Assembly: GCA_039630445.1 (NCBI GenBank)
Contig: JBCNVA010000002.1
Span: 1-26,928, forward strand
Direction: 5' to 3'
Source of the DNA: HRBIN15 sp039630445
Lineage (GTDB): Bacteria; Armatimonadota; Fimbriimonadia; Fimbriimonadales; GBS-DC
DNA: 26,928 nt
In this document: in pieces, positions 1 to 7,325 of the stretch
Layout of the letters: each line of letters starts with the position of its first letter
How positions within the stretch are numbered: position 1 is the first letter of the stretch
Notes under the pieces: model-generated
Databases searched by the model: none
What the model saw: only the letters and a program-made list of their open reading frames with translations
Told to the model about the DNA's origin: nothing
Translations under genes and position numbers: made by a program

Positions 1-611
1 TGTGAGGGATTGAAACCTGGTTCCTCTTGAAGTATTTCGCTTTCTCTTTTTAGTTTGTAGCCTACCTGTGAGGGATTGAAACAAATTATTGAGTAGTTCA
101 ATCTCGCGTCTACATCTCGTTTGTAGCCTACCTGTGAGGGATTGAAACATGGAAACTGTACGCCCGCTGTTCTATGGGTATGAGGTTTGTAGCCTACCTG
201 TGAGGGATTGAAACCTGACTGGCTGCGGACCCTGAACGACTCCAGCCTCGTTTGTAGCCTACCTGTGAGGGATTGAAACGGATTGTGATGATTGGTTGCT
301 CATCGTTCTGGTCGGGGTTTGTAGCCTACCTGTGAGGGATTGAAACGTTTTTGGTTGTCTCTTGGTTTTTCGATTCTACGTAGTTTGTAGCCTACCTGTG
401 AGGGATTGAAACCGAAGGCTTTGAATCGACCCTGAAAGCCTCCATGCTCGTTTGTAGCCTACCTGTGAGGGATTGAAACCCACCTTGCGCCTTGCCGCAG
501 GCGCACCGACGGAAGGTTTGTAGCCTACCTGTGAGGGATTGAAACTGGTGGATGGAGGCTCGGTACGCTTTGCCCCACCTGGTTTGTAGCCTACCTGTGA
601 GGGATTGGGGG
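1..611 (+). CRISPR. CRISPR array, trailer end (9 spacers)
   Basis: The 30-nt repeat begins GTTTGTAGCC and ends GAGGGATTGAAAC. Position 1-16 is the 3' part of a repeat cut by the window edge. Full repeats lie at 53-82, 119-148, 185-214, 250-279, 317-346, 383-412, 450-479 and 516-545. The last copy, 582-611, has GGGG in place of the final AAAC. The nine spacers (17-52, 83-118, 149-184, 215-249, 280-316, 347-382, 413-449, 480-515, 546-581) are 35-37 nt. The degenerate copy and the ATTGAAAC 3' end, which would give the 8-nt crRNA 5' handle, both indicate transcription on the plus strand with the leader left of position 1. Repeats of this kind usually belong to type I-A/I-B or type III systems. 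No cas gene is in the window, so the type cannot be assigned. Confidence 0.98.
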
Positions 612-697
612 GCGGGGTGGTTGTGAGGGGATGTGGGAAGGAGCAGGAGGCGTGCGCCCGCCGTCGAACAGCCGATGGTGCAGGAGGTGAACCATCA

Positions 698-2284
698 ATG
701 AGACGAGGTGGCATGCTGATTCTTGGGGCGTTGCTGTGCGTTGCTGTGTGGGCACAGAACCTACAAGCAGGCGCCGCTGCCAACAAAATCACACCCAATA
801 AGCAGGTCTATCTGGCAGGCTACTCACCCAACCGTCCCAACACGGGGGGTGTACACGACGATATTTGGGTCCGCGCGCTCGTGCTGCAAATCGGTCAGGA
901 GCGCATTGCGCTGGCTGTTTGCGACCTGCTGGGACTGCTGCGGGACGATGTGCAAAAGATCCGCCAGCGCGTCCGCTCCGTGCCCCCGAACCGCGTGATT
1001 GTTGCCTGCACCCATGTGCATTCCGCCCCCGACACCATCGGACTCTGGGGACCACAACCGACCGTTTCTGGACGCGACAACGAATATGTGAACTTTGTAA
1101 TTGACACAGTGGCTCGCACCATCGACGAGGCGGCAGGCAAGCTGCAACCCGCCACGATCGGCTTCGCCAAAACGCGCGTGGAGGGGATTGCCTATAACTA
1201 TCGGGTCAAGGAGATTCTGGACACCGAGGCGGCGGTGCTGCAGGTGCGCCGCAAAGCGGACAATCAACCCATCGCAACGCTCACCAACTTCGCCTGCCAC
1301 CCCGAGGTGCTGAACAACGACCAGCTGACCGCCGACTTTCCGAACTGGTTCTACCGGACGATTGAGGCGCAAGGCGGCGGGGTGGCGATTTTTGCCAACG
1401 GTGCCCTGGGCGGAATGGTTTCCCCCGCAGCCGACCCGAACTATCAGGGCGAAAAGGGCAAGGACTGGGCACGCGCCGAACGGATGGGAACCCTGCTCGC
1501 CAACAAAACGCTGGAAGCTGTCGCCACGATGACCTTCACCGACAATGTGGCTTTTGAGCATCGCAGCCAGACCATCAGCGTGCCGCTGGAGAACGAGCAG
1601 TTCAAGCAGGCGCTGGCGATCGGGGTCATCCCGAAGGGTGAGTCGATCCAGAATGACACCCTGACCACCGAGGCACACCTGTTCCGCATCGGGAACGCCG
1701 TCTTTTTCACCATGCCCGGCGAGGTGCTGCCCAACATTGGCTTCCTGCTCAAGAAGCGACTGAGCGCGTACGGCGACCCAGTGTTCCTGATCGGGCTGGG
1801 TAACGACGAGCTGGGCTACATCCTCTGCGAGGAGGACTACTGGCTCGATCTCTATCGGTACGAGCGTAGCATGTCGGTCGGTCCAGAGATTGGCGAGAAG
1901 CTGGTGGCGACCGCCAGGCAGCTCAGCGAGGGGCTGACCCCACTGGCAAAAGGCACGGGAGGCGAGAGCGTGGCGCAGGTTGAAGCGGAGCTGCAGAAGT
2001 ATATCGGGCGATTCCGCCCGGAGCGCGCGGGCGCTTTGAGAGCAACCTATCGGTTCCTGCTCGAAGGCGCGGGCGAATACTACCTGCGCATCGCGGAGGG
2101 CAAGGCAAGCATCAGCAAAGAGGGCAATCCATCGGAGGCGCAGGTGACCATCCGTGCCCCCGCGCAGGTGTTCATCGACATCATCACGGGCAAGCGCAAC
2201 GCGCTGGATGCCTATAACACAGGCGAACTGCAGGTGGAAGGCGATATCGGACTGGCGCAGTACCTGCTCTATGTGTTCGAGTAG
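698..2284 (+). CDS. Exported neutral-ceramidase-like hydrolase with C-terminal SCP2 domain
   Basis: 528 aa. The ATG at 698 is chosen because AGGAGGTGA lies 7 nt upstream (682-690); the open frame extends back to a TTG inside the last CRISPR repeat, which is implausible. Residues 1-25 form a signal peptide (MRRGGMLILGALLCVAVWA). Residues about 30-420 resemble the neutral/alkaline ceramidase N-terminal domain: CTHVHSAPDTIG carries an HxH pair (His106, His108), NFACHPE supplies another likely zinc ligand (His201), and FANGALGGMVSP matches the following family block. From about residue 434 to the end the sequence fits an SCP2 sterol-carrier domain (AQVFIDIITGKRNALDAY, then GELQVEGDIGLAQYLLYVF). 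The inferred role is hydrolysis of an amide or ester in a lipid-like substrate outside the cytoplasm. True ceramidase activity is not shown, since many bacterial members have unknown substrates. The gene starts 86 bp after the CRISPR array. Confidence 0.85.
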   Translation: MRRGGMLILGALLCVAVWAQNLQAGAAANKITPNKQVYLAGYSPNRPNTGGVHDDIWVRALVLQIGQERIALAVCDLLGLLRDDVQKIRQRVRSVPPNRVIVACTHVHSAPDTIGLWGPQPTVSGRDNEYVNFVIDTVARTIDEAAGKLQPATIGFAKTRVEGIAYNYRVKEILDTEAAVLQVRRKADNQPIATLTNFACHPEVLNNDQLTADFPNWFYRTIEAQGGGVAIFANGALGGMVSPAADPNYQGEKGKDWARAERMGTLLANKTLEAVATMTFTDNVAFEHRSQTISVPLENEQFKQALAIGVIPKGESIQNDTLTTEAHLFRIGNAVFFTMPGEVLPNIGFLLKKRLSAYGDPVFLIGLGNDELGYILCEEDYWLDLYRYERSMSVGPEIGEKLVATARQLSEGLTPLAKGTGGESVAQVEAELQKYIGRFRPERAGALRATYRFLLEGAGEYYLRIAEGKASISKEGNPSEAQVTIRAPAQVFIDIITGKRNALDAYNTGELQVEGDIGLAQYLLYVFE

Positions 2285-2309
2285 GTCAGGATGCAGAGTG
2301 CCAATAGCC

Positions 2310-2482
2310 TAATACCAATCGCGGTTTCAAGTAGCGCAATATTCCGGTACGGCTGAAGCCGTTCCTGTGCAGACAAAGCCCGCCTGCGCGGGCTATTCAG
2401 CCGACGGGGGTCGGTTTCGTTTGCATGGCAACGGCTTTAGCCGTACAGGACGATGCGTCATTTGAAAACCCAATCGGTATAA
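2310..2482. repeat. Fold-back (MITE-like) intergenic repeat
   Basis: The ends are imperfect inverted repeats of about 50 nt: the left end begins TAATACCAATCGCGG and the reverse complement of the right end begins TTATACCGATTGGG. The best-conserved inner part is TACGGCTGAAGCCGTT (2348-2363) against AACGGCTTTAGCCGTA (2430-2445), 15 of 16 paired. Between the arms are two local hairpins: AGCCCGC/GCGGGCT (2377-2394, loop CTGC) and CCGAC/GTCGG (2401-2414, loop GGGG). No coding capacity is seen. It fills the gap between the ceramidase-like gene and the csp terminator. It may be a non-autonomous mobile element or a structured transcript end; copies elsewhere in the genome would decide. Confidence 0.65.
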
Positions 2483-2513
2483 AAACCAGCGGGGAGTGCC
2501 GAGCACTCCCCGC
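2481..2513 (-). terminator. Rho-independent terminator of the cold-shock gene
   Basis: A perfect 11-bp stem (GCGGGGAGTGC at 2489-2499 pairing with GCACTCCCCGC at 2503-2513, loop 2500-2502) is followed on the minus strand by TGG and then five T residues (2481-2485). It lies 27 nt past the csp stop codon. Confidence 0.88.
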
Positions 2514-2540
2514 CTTCGGTCGCTCCGTCTTCAGACTGCT

Positions 2541-2741
2541 TTACTTCGGGACAACATTGCGTGCCTGCAAGCCCTTCGGTCCTTGAACAACCTCGAACTC
2601 GACTGGCTGCCCCTCGTACAGCGTCCTGTGCCCTGGCATGTTGATAGCGGTGTGGTGCACAAAGACTTCACGACCGTCGTCGGCTACGATAAAGCCGTAG
2701 CCCTTCTGGTCGTTGAACCATTTAACCTTACCCGTAATCAT
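2541..2741 (-). CDS. csp: Cold-shock protein, CspA family
   Basis: 66 aa, the usual size for a single cold-shock domain. The sequence has the N-terminal GKVKWFN block, RNP1 (KGYGFI) and RNP2 (VFVHHTAI), the aromatic nucleic-acid-binding face of the OB fold. It should bind single-stranded RNA and DNA and act as an RNA chaperone in the cytoplasm. Two ATGs are adjacent (2744 and 2741). The second is chosen because AAGGAGG then sits 6 nt upstream rather than 3. The gene appears monocistronic: a TATAAT at 2804-2809 lies upstream and a strong terminator at 2481-2513 downstream. A 17-bp palindrome between promoter and gene is described separately. Confidence 0.95.
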   Translation of the reverse strand: MITGKVKWFNDQKGYGFIVADDGREVFVHHTAINMPGHRTLYEGQPVEFEVVQGPKGLQARNVVPK

Positions 2742-2785
2742 CATTAGCCTCCTTCCGGGCGCAGATGGACGGGTGACCACCTGTC

Positions 2786-2809
2786 CCGTTGTGATACAAC
2801 GGCATTATA
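2786..2809 (-). promoter_or_regulatory. csp promoter with palindrome at the start site
   Basis: On the minus strand a perfect -10 (TATAAT, 2804-2809) is preceded by GGG. No clear -35 is seen. A 17-bp perfect inverted repeat, CCGTTGT-GAT-ACAACGG (2786-2802), begins 1 nt past the -10 and covers the expected start point near 2797. It could be an operator, or a 5' hairpin if transcription starts slightly earlier than predicted. Confidence 0.6.
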
Positions 2810-2918
2810 CCCGATGTGCATCGCGATTCCTGCATCTTAGGCGCATCAGCGCGGACAGGTTCGTCGTTTGCTGCGGCGTGCGTAGTGGGCGCGTGCCTGT
2901 CCCACATTAGCAACGGGC

Positions 2919-3728
2919 TTAGCGCCGCTCTGGATTGTACTGCAGGATCAAGTTCACAGCTTCCGTTTCCACTTGGCGTAGCCAGTTCACATCGCCATAG
3001 GTCGGCGACGCCTCCACCAGCACCGCCCACCAGTGGTTGTCCTCGATTCGCCCCGTGAGGCGCGTGCGGAGCGTCTGCCAGATTTTGATCCACCGCGCAT
3101 GGTGGTCGGCGTAGATTACATTCATCCCGCCGTTGTGCCGCCACAGGTCAGCCCCGTGCAGCGACCACCAGCCAAGGTCGGGGCAGGGCCACAAGGTCTC
3201 GAAGTAAGCCACGGTCTGGGCGGGACGAGGGATTTGCGCCAAGTCGCGCCCGTTCCACCAGTAGTCGGGGCTTATCACCAGCGCGACATTCACCGCATAG
3301 CCTGCTGCCCCGCGACGGTCGCCCGGCGGGAAATACTCGTACTGTAGAGCGTTGGGATCGCCGTAGGCACGGCTTGGATTCGAGGGGCACACCAGCACCT
3401 CCGTGTTCTTCATATAGGGCTTATACACATCGTACCAATGGAAGAAGGCAGGTGCATTCTCAGGATGTCCCCAAGTGTTGTGGTAGCAGCTCCATCGTGC
3501 CCCCTCAATCTGCCGACTGGGCAGCGGAATGCGGTTCTGGGAGGTGCGCTCGTCAAAGTCCTGCGCGTACATCTGGAACGCCAGCCCGATTTGCTTGGTG
3601 TTATTGAGGCACCAGGTCTGACGCGCCTTCTCTCGGGCTTGCGCAAACACAGGAAACAATATTGCCGCCAGCACGGCAATAATCGCGATCACGACCAACA
3701 GCTCGATGAGTGTGAAGCCCCTACGCAT
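2919..3728 (-). CDS. Type IV pilin-like (prepilin, DUF1559-type) protein
   Basis: 269 aa. The N-terminus is a class III signal: MRRG followed by FTLIELLVVIAIIAVL, so prepilin peptidase should cleave after Gly4 and methylate Phe5. The hydrophobic helix leads into FPVFAQAREKARQ. The C-terminal part has RHNGGMNVIYADHHARW, a variant of the usual H-x9-DG motif of this family with His in place of Gly. It is likely exported and assembled into, or anchored as, a pseudopilin; its partner is unknown. GGAGG lies 9 nt upstream of the ATG, and a TATAAT at 3749-3754 is so close that the predicted transcript starts at or just before the Shine-Dalgarno sequence. No other pilus genes are adjacent. Confidence 0.88.
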   Translation of the reverse strand: MRRGFTLIELLVVIAIIAVLAAILFPVFAQAREKARQTWCLNNTKQIGLAFQMYAQDFDERTSQNRIPLPSRQIEGARWSCYHNTWGHPENAPAFFHWYDVYKPYMKNTEVLVCPSNPSRAYGDPNALQYEYFPPGDRRGAAGYAVNVALVISPDYWWNGRDLAQIPRPAQTVAYFETLWPCPDLGWWSLHGADLWRHNGGMNVIYADHHARWIKIWQTLRTRLTGRIEDNHWWAVLVEASPTYGDVNWLRQVETEAVNLILQYNPERR

Positions 3729-3748
3729 TGGAAAGAACCTCCACCACT

Positions 3749-3754
3749 ATTATA
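3749..3754 (-). promoter_or_regulatory. -10 element of the pseudopilin gene
   Basis: TATAAT preceded by GGGG on the minus strand, in the context GGGTATAATAGT that also occurs at the ssrA promoter. The predicted start point near 3742 leaves a 5' leader of only about 14 nt. Confidence 0.6.
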
Positions 3755-3774
3755 CCCCACTGGCATATTATTCA

Positions 3775-3928
3775 ACAGTATAATAATCCAACTTGCCGCC
3801 TATCTGAGATTCCTCGCCTTCGGCTCGGAATGACAGGTTCGTTTTCACCAAGCCAGCGTTGTCATTCCGAGCGAAGCGAGGAATCTGCCCGCTCAAAAAT
3901 GACAGGTAGCAAGCTGGGTTATAATATG
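3775..3928. repeat. Fold-back repeat with GTCATTCCGAGC core
   Basis: Two copies of a palindromic core face each other: AGATTCCTCGCCTTCGGCTC... (3807-3834) and GTCATTCCGAGCGAAGCGAG... (3861-3886), complementary apart from two single-base insertions in the left copy. Outside them are weaker inverted ends: TATAATAATCCAACTTGCC on the left and, reading the right end in reverse complement, TATTATAACCCAGCTTGCT. The core resembles widespread intergenic repeats of the form GTCATTCCGAGCGAAGCGAG found in many phyla. No open reading frame is present. It fills the gap between the pseudopilin promoter and the gene at 3943, and its right end carries a TATAAT pointing at that gene. Confidence 0.75.
3920..3925 (+). 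promoter_or_regulatory. -10 element inside the right end of the fold-back repeat
   Basis: TATAAT preceded by GGGT, 17 nt before the ATG at 3943. GGAG at 3932-3935 follows, so a leader of about 11 nt would begin right at the ribosome-binding site. No -35 element is obvious. Confidence 0.5.
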
Positions 3929-3942
3929 GCTGGAGACGCGCC

Positions 3943-4164
3943 ATGAAGGAGGTTCTGCAAATACTCGGTGTGGTCACCTTGATTTTGAGCCTAATTTATA
4001 TCGTGGAGGCGATTATCCGCCGCCCAATCGTCCATTTTTGGAGCTATAGGACAGCGGTGCGCCTTTTCGGGGAGGCTTCGGTGCGCTGGTTTTTCCTTGT
4101 GCGCAGCGTGGTCATGTTCCTTATCGGCAGCGCCTTACTGGTATGGAGCCGCCGATTGCCATAG
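3943..4164 (+). CDS. Small two-helix membrane protein, unknown function
   Basis: 73 aa. I do not recognise a family. Residues about 5-24 (LQILGVVTLILSLIYIVEAI) and about 49-68 (WFFLVRSVVMFLIGSALLVW) are hydrophobic enough to be transmembrane helices, joined by a basic loop with RRPIVHFW and RTAVRLFGE. GGAG lies 7 nt before the ATG. It ends 1 nt before the stop of the convergent ABC permease. Coding is supported by the ribosome-binding site, the promoter and the helix pattern, not by homology. Confidence 0.6.
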   Translation: MKEVLQILGVVTLILSLIYIVEAIIRRPIVHFWSYRTAVRLFGEASVRWFFLVRSVVMFLIGSALLVWSRRLP

Positions 4165-4165
4165 C

Positions 4166-4963
4166 CTACGAACTCGCGCTCGTATAGCTTCTTAGCGCAA
4201 ATTTCCAGAATAGGCGCCCCGCCACAAAGAACCCCAGCGCCCACGCCGTCGCAAAGAGCAGGAAGCCCCCCGACGCCTTGCCCAACAGCGCTTTGGCAGG
4301 GATCGTCGCCAGAAAGGCTACAGGCAGCACATAGGTAAAAATGCGCCGCAGCACCGCATCGAACACATCCGTCGGAAATCGCCCAATCTGCGCAAACACT
4401 TCCGACAGCACCCACAAGTTCTCCACCCGCACCAGCCAGATGCTCAGCGTCATCATCATAAAGTGGAACGAGTAGAAGATCAACACGCCCATCACCACCA
4501 TCCCCAGATAGAGCAGGATGTTCACCAGCGGCGGTAGGTAGCCCAGCGAAAACAGCGCATAGAGACCCAGCAACACGGCTACTACCAGCGAGCCGAGCTG
4601 GTCTAAATTCACGCGCCTTAGCGAGAGCCAGAACTGCGAATCGACAGGCTTGAACAGTACGAAATCGAGCGTACCCTGCCGCACCATCGTCGGCAGCTCC
4701 GATAGCCCGAAGTAGAAGAGAGTAGAGATGAGCGCATCCAGAAAGTAGAGCGTAGCCGCCAGCACCAGCGCTTCTGGCTCCGTCCAGCCCGCAATCGCCT
4801 CTGTGTGACGATAGATAATCTTGAGCGTTGCCAGAAAGAAGCCGAGCCAGATGAGGTTGAACAGCACCTTCGCCCAGAAGTTGGCGCGGAACTCCATCTC
4901 GCGCACAAGGCTCGTGCGTAGGAATGCCTTATAGAGGTTCCAGTAGAAGCGCAATCGCTTCAC
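4166..4963 (-). CDS. ABC-2 type transporter permease (second of pair)
   Basis: 265 aa with about six hydrophobic segments, matching the DUF990-like ABC-2 permease family that works as paired membrane subunits with one ATPase. A typical block is the long amphipathic stretch LPTMVRQGTLDFVLFKPVDS after the second helix. The GTG at 4963 is chosen: its GTGA overlaps the stop of the upstream permease by 4 nt, suggesting translational coupling, and a G-rich ribosome-binding site precedes it. The alternative ATG at 5002 would lie deep inside the upstream gene. The substrate is unknown and no cognate ATPase is in the window. Confidence 0.85.
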   Translation of the reverse strand: MKRLRFYWNLYKAFLRTSLVREMEFRANFWAKVLFNLIWLGFFLATLKIIYRHTEAIAGWTEPEALVLAATLYFLDALISTLFYFGLSELPTMVRQGTLDFVLFKPVDSQFWLSLRRVNLDQLGSLVVAVLLGLYALFSLGYLPPLVNILLYLGMVVMGVLIFYSFHFMMMTLSIWLVRVENLWVLSEVFAQIGRFPTDVFDAVLRRIFTYVLPVAFLATIPAKALLGKASGGFLLFATAWALGFFVAGRLFWKFALRSYTSASS

Positions 4964-5763
4964 ATGCCCACCCCCGTGTATTGCCGAAGCCCCATGCGCC
5001 ACAGCGCCCAGCCCAGCAACGCCGCTACGCCGACCCAGAGCAGCTGCCCCACAATACCCAGCCAGAGCGCATCACCTGTTAACTTGCCCACTGCAATCTC
5101 CACAGGCACCGCGGTCGTGTAGCGAAACGGCATCAGGAACGCCAACGCCTGCAGCCAGCCCGGCATCAGCCCAATCGGCGCGACCCAGCCTGAGAGCAAT
5201 AGCATCGGCACATAGTAGAGCGAGAACACACTCTGCACCTCCTGCAGCCAGAATGCCAGACACGCCAGCGCGAACGCCGTAAAGAAGGACACCAGATGCC
5301 CCAGTAGCACGCTCAGCCAGAACGCCGCGCCCAGCTCCAACGAACCAAGCGTCACCATGCGCCCATAGTAGAGCCACGCCAGCAGCGCTACAGGCACAAA
5401 CAGCACCATCCGCAACAGGCGCCACGAGATGTTCCGCGCAAACAGCATCCAAAGGATCGGCACAGGGCGCAGCAACCACTGCGACAGAACCCCCTCCTTG
5501 ATCTCCCACGCCAGATCCCACATCAGGTGGCTCACGATGAAGTTGGTGGTGAATGCCATCATCACATAGTAGTTCACCATCTCGCCCGGCTGATAGCCGC
5601 CAATCGCCTCGCGCCCGTTGTAGGCGGAGAGCCACACCAGCGGCATCACTAAGCAGTGCACCACATCGGTCAGCATCCAGATAAACGCGCTGGCGCGATA
5701 GGCGAGGCTATCCTCCATATAGATGCGTAGCAGGGCAATGATTTTTGGCACAGTGCGGTGCAT
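4960..5763 (-). CDS. ABC-2 type transporter permease (first of pair)
   Basis: 267 aa, six predicted membrane helices, same family as the downstream gene. The block EIKEGVLSQWLLRPVPILWM corresponds to the segment MVRQGTLDFVLFKPVDS in its partner, which supports a heterodimeric pair. It begins 20 nt after the galactokinase stop and overlaps the next permease by 4 nt, so it appears to be in the ssrA-DUF2203-galK transcription unit. The Shine-Dalgarno sequence is weak (GAGG is 13 nt from the ATG), and Met16 is an alternative start. Related permease pairs export diverse compounds, and nothing here shows the substrate. Confidence 0.85.
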   Translation of the reverse strand: MHRTVPKIIALLRIYMEDSLAYRASAFIWMLTDVVHCLVMPLVWLSAYNGREAIGGYQPGEMVNYYVMMAFTTNFIVSHLMWDLAWEIKEGVLSQWLLRPVPILWMLFARNISWRLLRMVLFVPVALLAWLYYGRMVTLGSLELGAAFWLSVLLGHLVSFFTAFALACLAFWLQEVQSVFSLYYVPMLLLSGWVAPIGLMPGWLQALAFLMPFRYTTAVPVEIAVGKLTGDALWLGIVGQLLWVGVAALLGWALWRMGLRQYTGVGM

Positions 5764-5783
5764 CGGAGGGATTGTACCTCATC

Positions 5784-6905
5784 TCAGCAGACCTGCACGC
5801 TGGCGCCCTCAACCGACTCGCACACCATGAACTGAGGCGTATACTCGCTATGGGAGCGATAGGCGGACTCCGCCTCCTTGAGGAAGGCATCGATATGCGC
5901 ACGCTCGACGATGGCGACGCAGGCACCGCCGAAGCCTGCTCCCGTTAGGCGCACGCCGACACAGCCCGGCGCGTGGCGACACGCCTCCACCATCTGATCC
6001 AGCGCATCGCAGCTGACCTCGTAGTCATCGCGCAGAGAGGCGTGCGAGGCAAGCATGAGATGGCGCACCGCGTGGGTGTCGGCGCGTTCGAGTGCCTCGA
6101 GAAACGCAAGCACACGCGCGTTCTCGCTGATCACATGGCGGGCACGCCGACGCGCTGGCTCTGGCAGCAACGGCAGGTAATGAGCCGCCGCCTCCAGCGA
6201 CACATCGCGTAGGGCTTCCAGCGGCTGACCCAGCACGGTGCGCAACTGCTCTACCGCTTGCTGGCACTCCCACCGACGCTGGTTGTATGCCGAGTCGCTG
6301 AGCGTGCGCGGTTTGCCCGTATCTGCCACCACAATCAGCCAGTCGCGGGGCAGGGGTGTCTGGCGCGTTTGGAGCGTGCGCGTGTCCAGAAAGAGTGCAT
6401 GCCCTCGCTGCGCCAACAGGCTTGCTGCCTGATCCATAATCCCGCAGTGAACCCCAGCATATTCATGTTCTGCCTGCTGACATAGCTTGGCAAGTGTCCA
6501 GCCATCTAAGTGGAGCTGGTCAAGCGCGTTCCAAAGGGTCGCAAAGGCGGCTTCCAGCGCGGCGGAGGAGCTAAGCCCCGCCCCTGTCGGTAGCGTGCTG
6601 GAGACTACTCCCTCGATACCCGTCAGCTGGCGTCCTGTGTGGCGCATCAGCATCGCGGCGACGCCCGCCACATAACGAGTCCAACCTTCAGGCAACGCGG
6701 AAGGACTCATCTCAGGGAGCGCAGCTAAGTCGATCTCGATCTGGTCGTCCAGCGTTTCGGAGTAGAGCAGGCAGCGGTGGTCGGAGCGAGGTTGAGCATA
6801 GAGGTGGATCTCGCGATCGATGGCAACAGGCAGCACGAAGCCATCGTTATAATCGGTGTGTTCGCCGATCAGGTTGACCCGCCCAGGCGCCCGCACACGC
6901 ATCAT
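5784..6905 (-). CDS. galK: Galactokinase
   Basis: 373 aa, near the family norm of about 380. It phosphorylates galactose at C1 with ATP, the first step of the Leloir pathway, in the cytoplasm. The galactokinase signature GRVNLIGEHTDYNDG is at residues 8-22, the GHMP ATP-binding motif LPTGAGLSSSAALE at 105-118, CGIMDQ with the catalytic Asp158 at 154-159, and the third GHMP motif TGAGFGGACV at 321-330. Two ATGs are adjacent (6905 and 6902), with GGAGAGG just upstream spanning the previous stop. The gene starts 1 nt after the DUF2203 stop codon, so the two are probably translationally coupled. No galT or galE is nearby; a related GHMP sugar kinase cannot be excluded, but the signature fits GalK. 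Confidence 0.94.
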   Translation of the reverse strand: MMRVRAPGRVNLIGEHTDYNDGFVLPVAIDREIHLYAQPRSDHRCLLYSETLDDQIEIDLAALPEMSPSALPEGWTRYVAGVAAMLMRHTGRQLTGIEGVVSSTLPTGAGLSSSAALEAAFATLWNALDQLHLDGWTLAKLCQQAEHEYAGVHCGIMDQAASLLAQRGHALFLDTRTLQTRQTPLPRDWLIVVADTGKPRTLSDSAYNQRRWECQQAVEQLRTVLGQPLEALRDVSLEAAAHYLPLLPEPARRRARHVISENARVLAFLEALERADTHAVRHLMLASHASLRDDYEVSCDALDQMVEACRHAPGCVGVRLTGAGFGGACVAIVERAHIDAFLKEAESAYRSHSEYTPQFMVCESVEGASVQVC

Positions 6906-6906
6906 T

Positions 6907-7314
6907 CTACCTCTCCGTCAGGGGCTTGCGCGCGTTGAAGCCTTTGTCCAGCTCGTGCCAATAACGCACTCGGTCTTCGCCCAGTTGCCAGCAAAGAAAT
7001 ACCTCTTGCCCGTCGCGCAGGTGCGGGAAATCGACAATCCCGTTATCCACATCGCGCAGGATGACGCCCAGTGCGTGCAGCTCGTCGACCGCTTTGTGGA
7101 TGGCTTCGGCGACAGTTGAAGGCTCCCATTCAGGAGCCAGCCCGTTGCGTTGCTCTCGGTGAGCCACCAGCTGCTCCTTTTCGCGGTACTCTTCGCGTAA
7201 GCGATTCAATAAGGCTTGCAAGCGCAGGATATGCTTCTGAAGCTCTGGGATCAAGGCGTTCGCTTCAGATACAGTGAAGTAGCGCTGAAAGGGCTTGCGT
7301 CGGCGTCGTCTCAT
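6907..7314 (-). CDS. DUF2203 family protein
   Basis: 135 aa. The N-terminal FTVSEANALIPELQ and the C-terminal GIVDFPHLRDGQEVFLCWQL...WHELDKGF are the conserved blocks of DUF2203, a small cytoplasmic family of unknown function. Residues 10-60 form a long charged helix, probably coiled coil. The N-terminus MRRRRRK is very basic. The ATG lies only 11 nt after the 3' CCA of tmRNA, and the intervening sequence has no Shine-Dalgarno motif and no terminator, so it seems to be translated from the processed ssrA transcript. The next gene, galK, follows after 1 nt. Confidence 0.87.
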   Translation of the reverse strand: MRRRRRKPFQRYFTVSEANALIPELQKHILRLQALLNRLREEYREKEQLVAHREQRNGLAPEWEPSTVAEAIHKAVDELHALGVILRDVDNGIVDFPHLRDGQEVFLCWQLGEDRVRYWHELDKGFNARKPLTER

Positions 7315-7325
7315 GGCTTGCTTTA

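Noticed and set aside
605..697. N-terminal extension of the ceramidase-like protein from a TTG
   Set aside because: It would start inside the last CRISPR repeat, is low-complexity and basic, and the signal peptide and Shine-Dalgarno sequence fit the ATG at 698.
376..798. Minus-strand open frame across the CRISPR array
   Set aside because: It translates the repeats as repeated NPSQVGYKP peptides; it is an artefact of array periodicity.
4166..5763. The ABC-2 permeases as partners of the ATPase at 10731-12263
   Set aside because: The ATPase is of the nucleoside-import (double NBD) type, which pairs with a different permease family.
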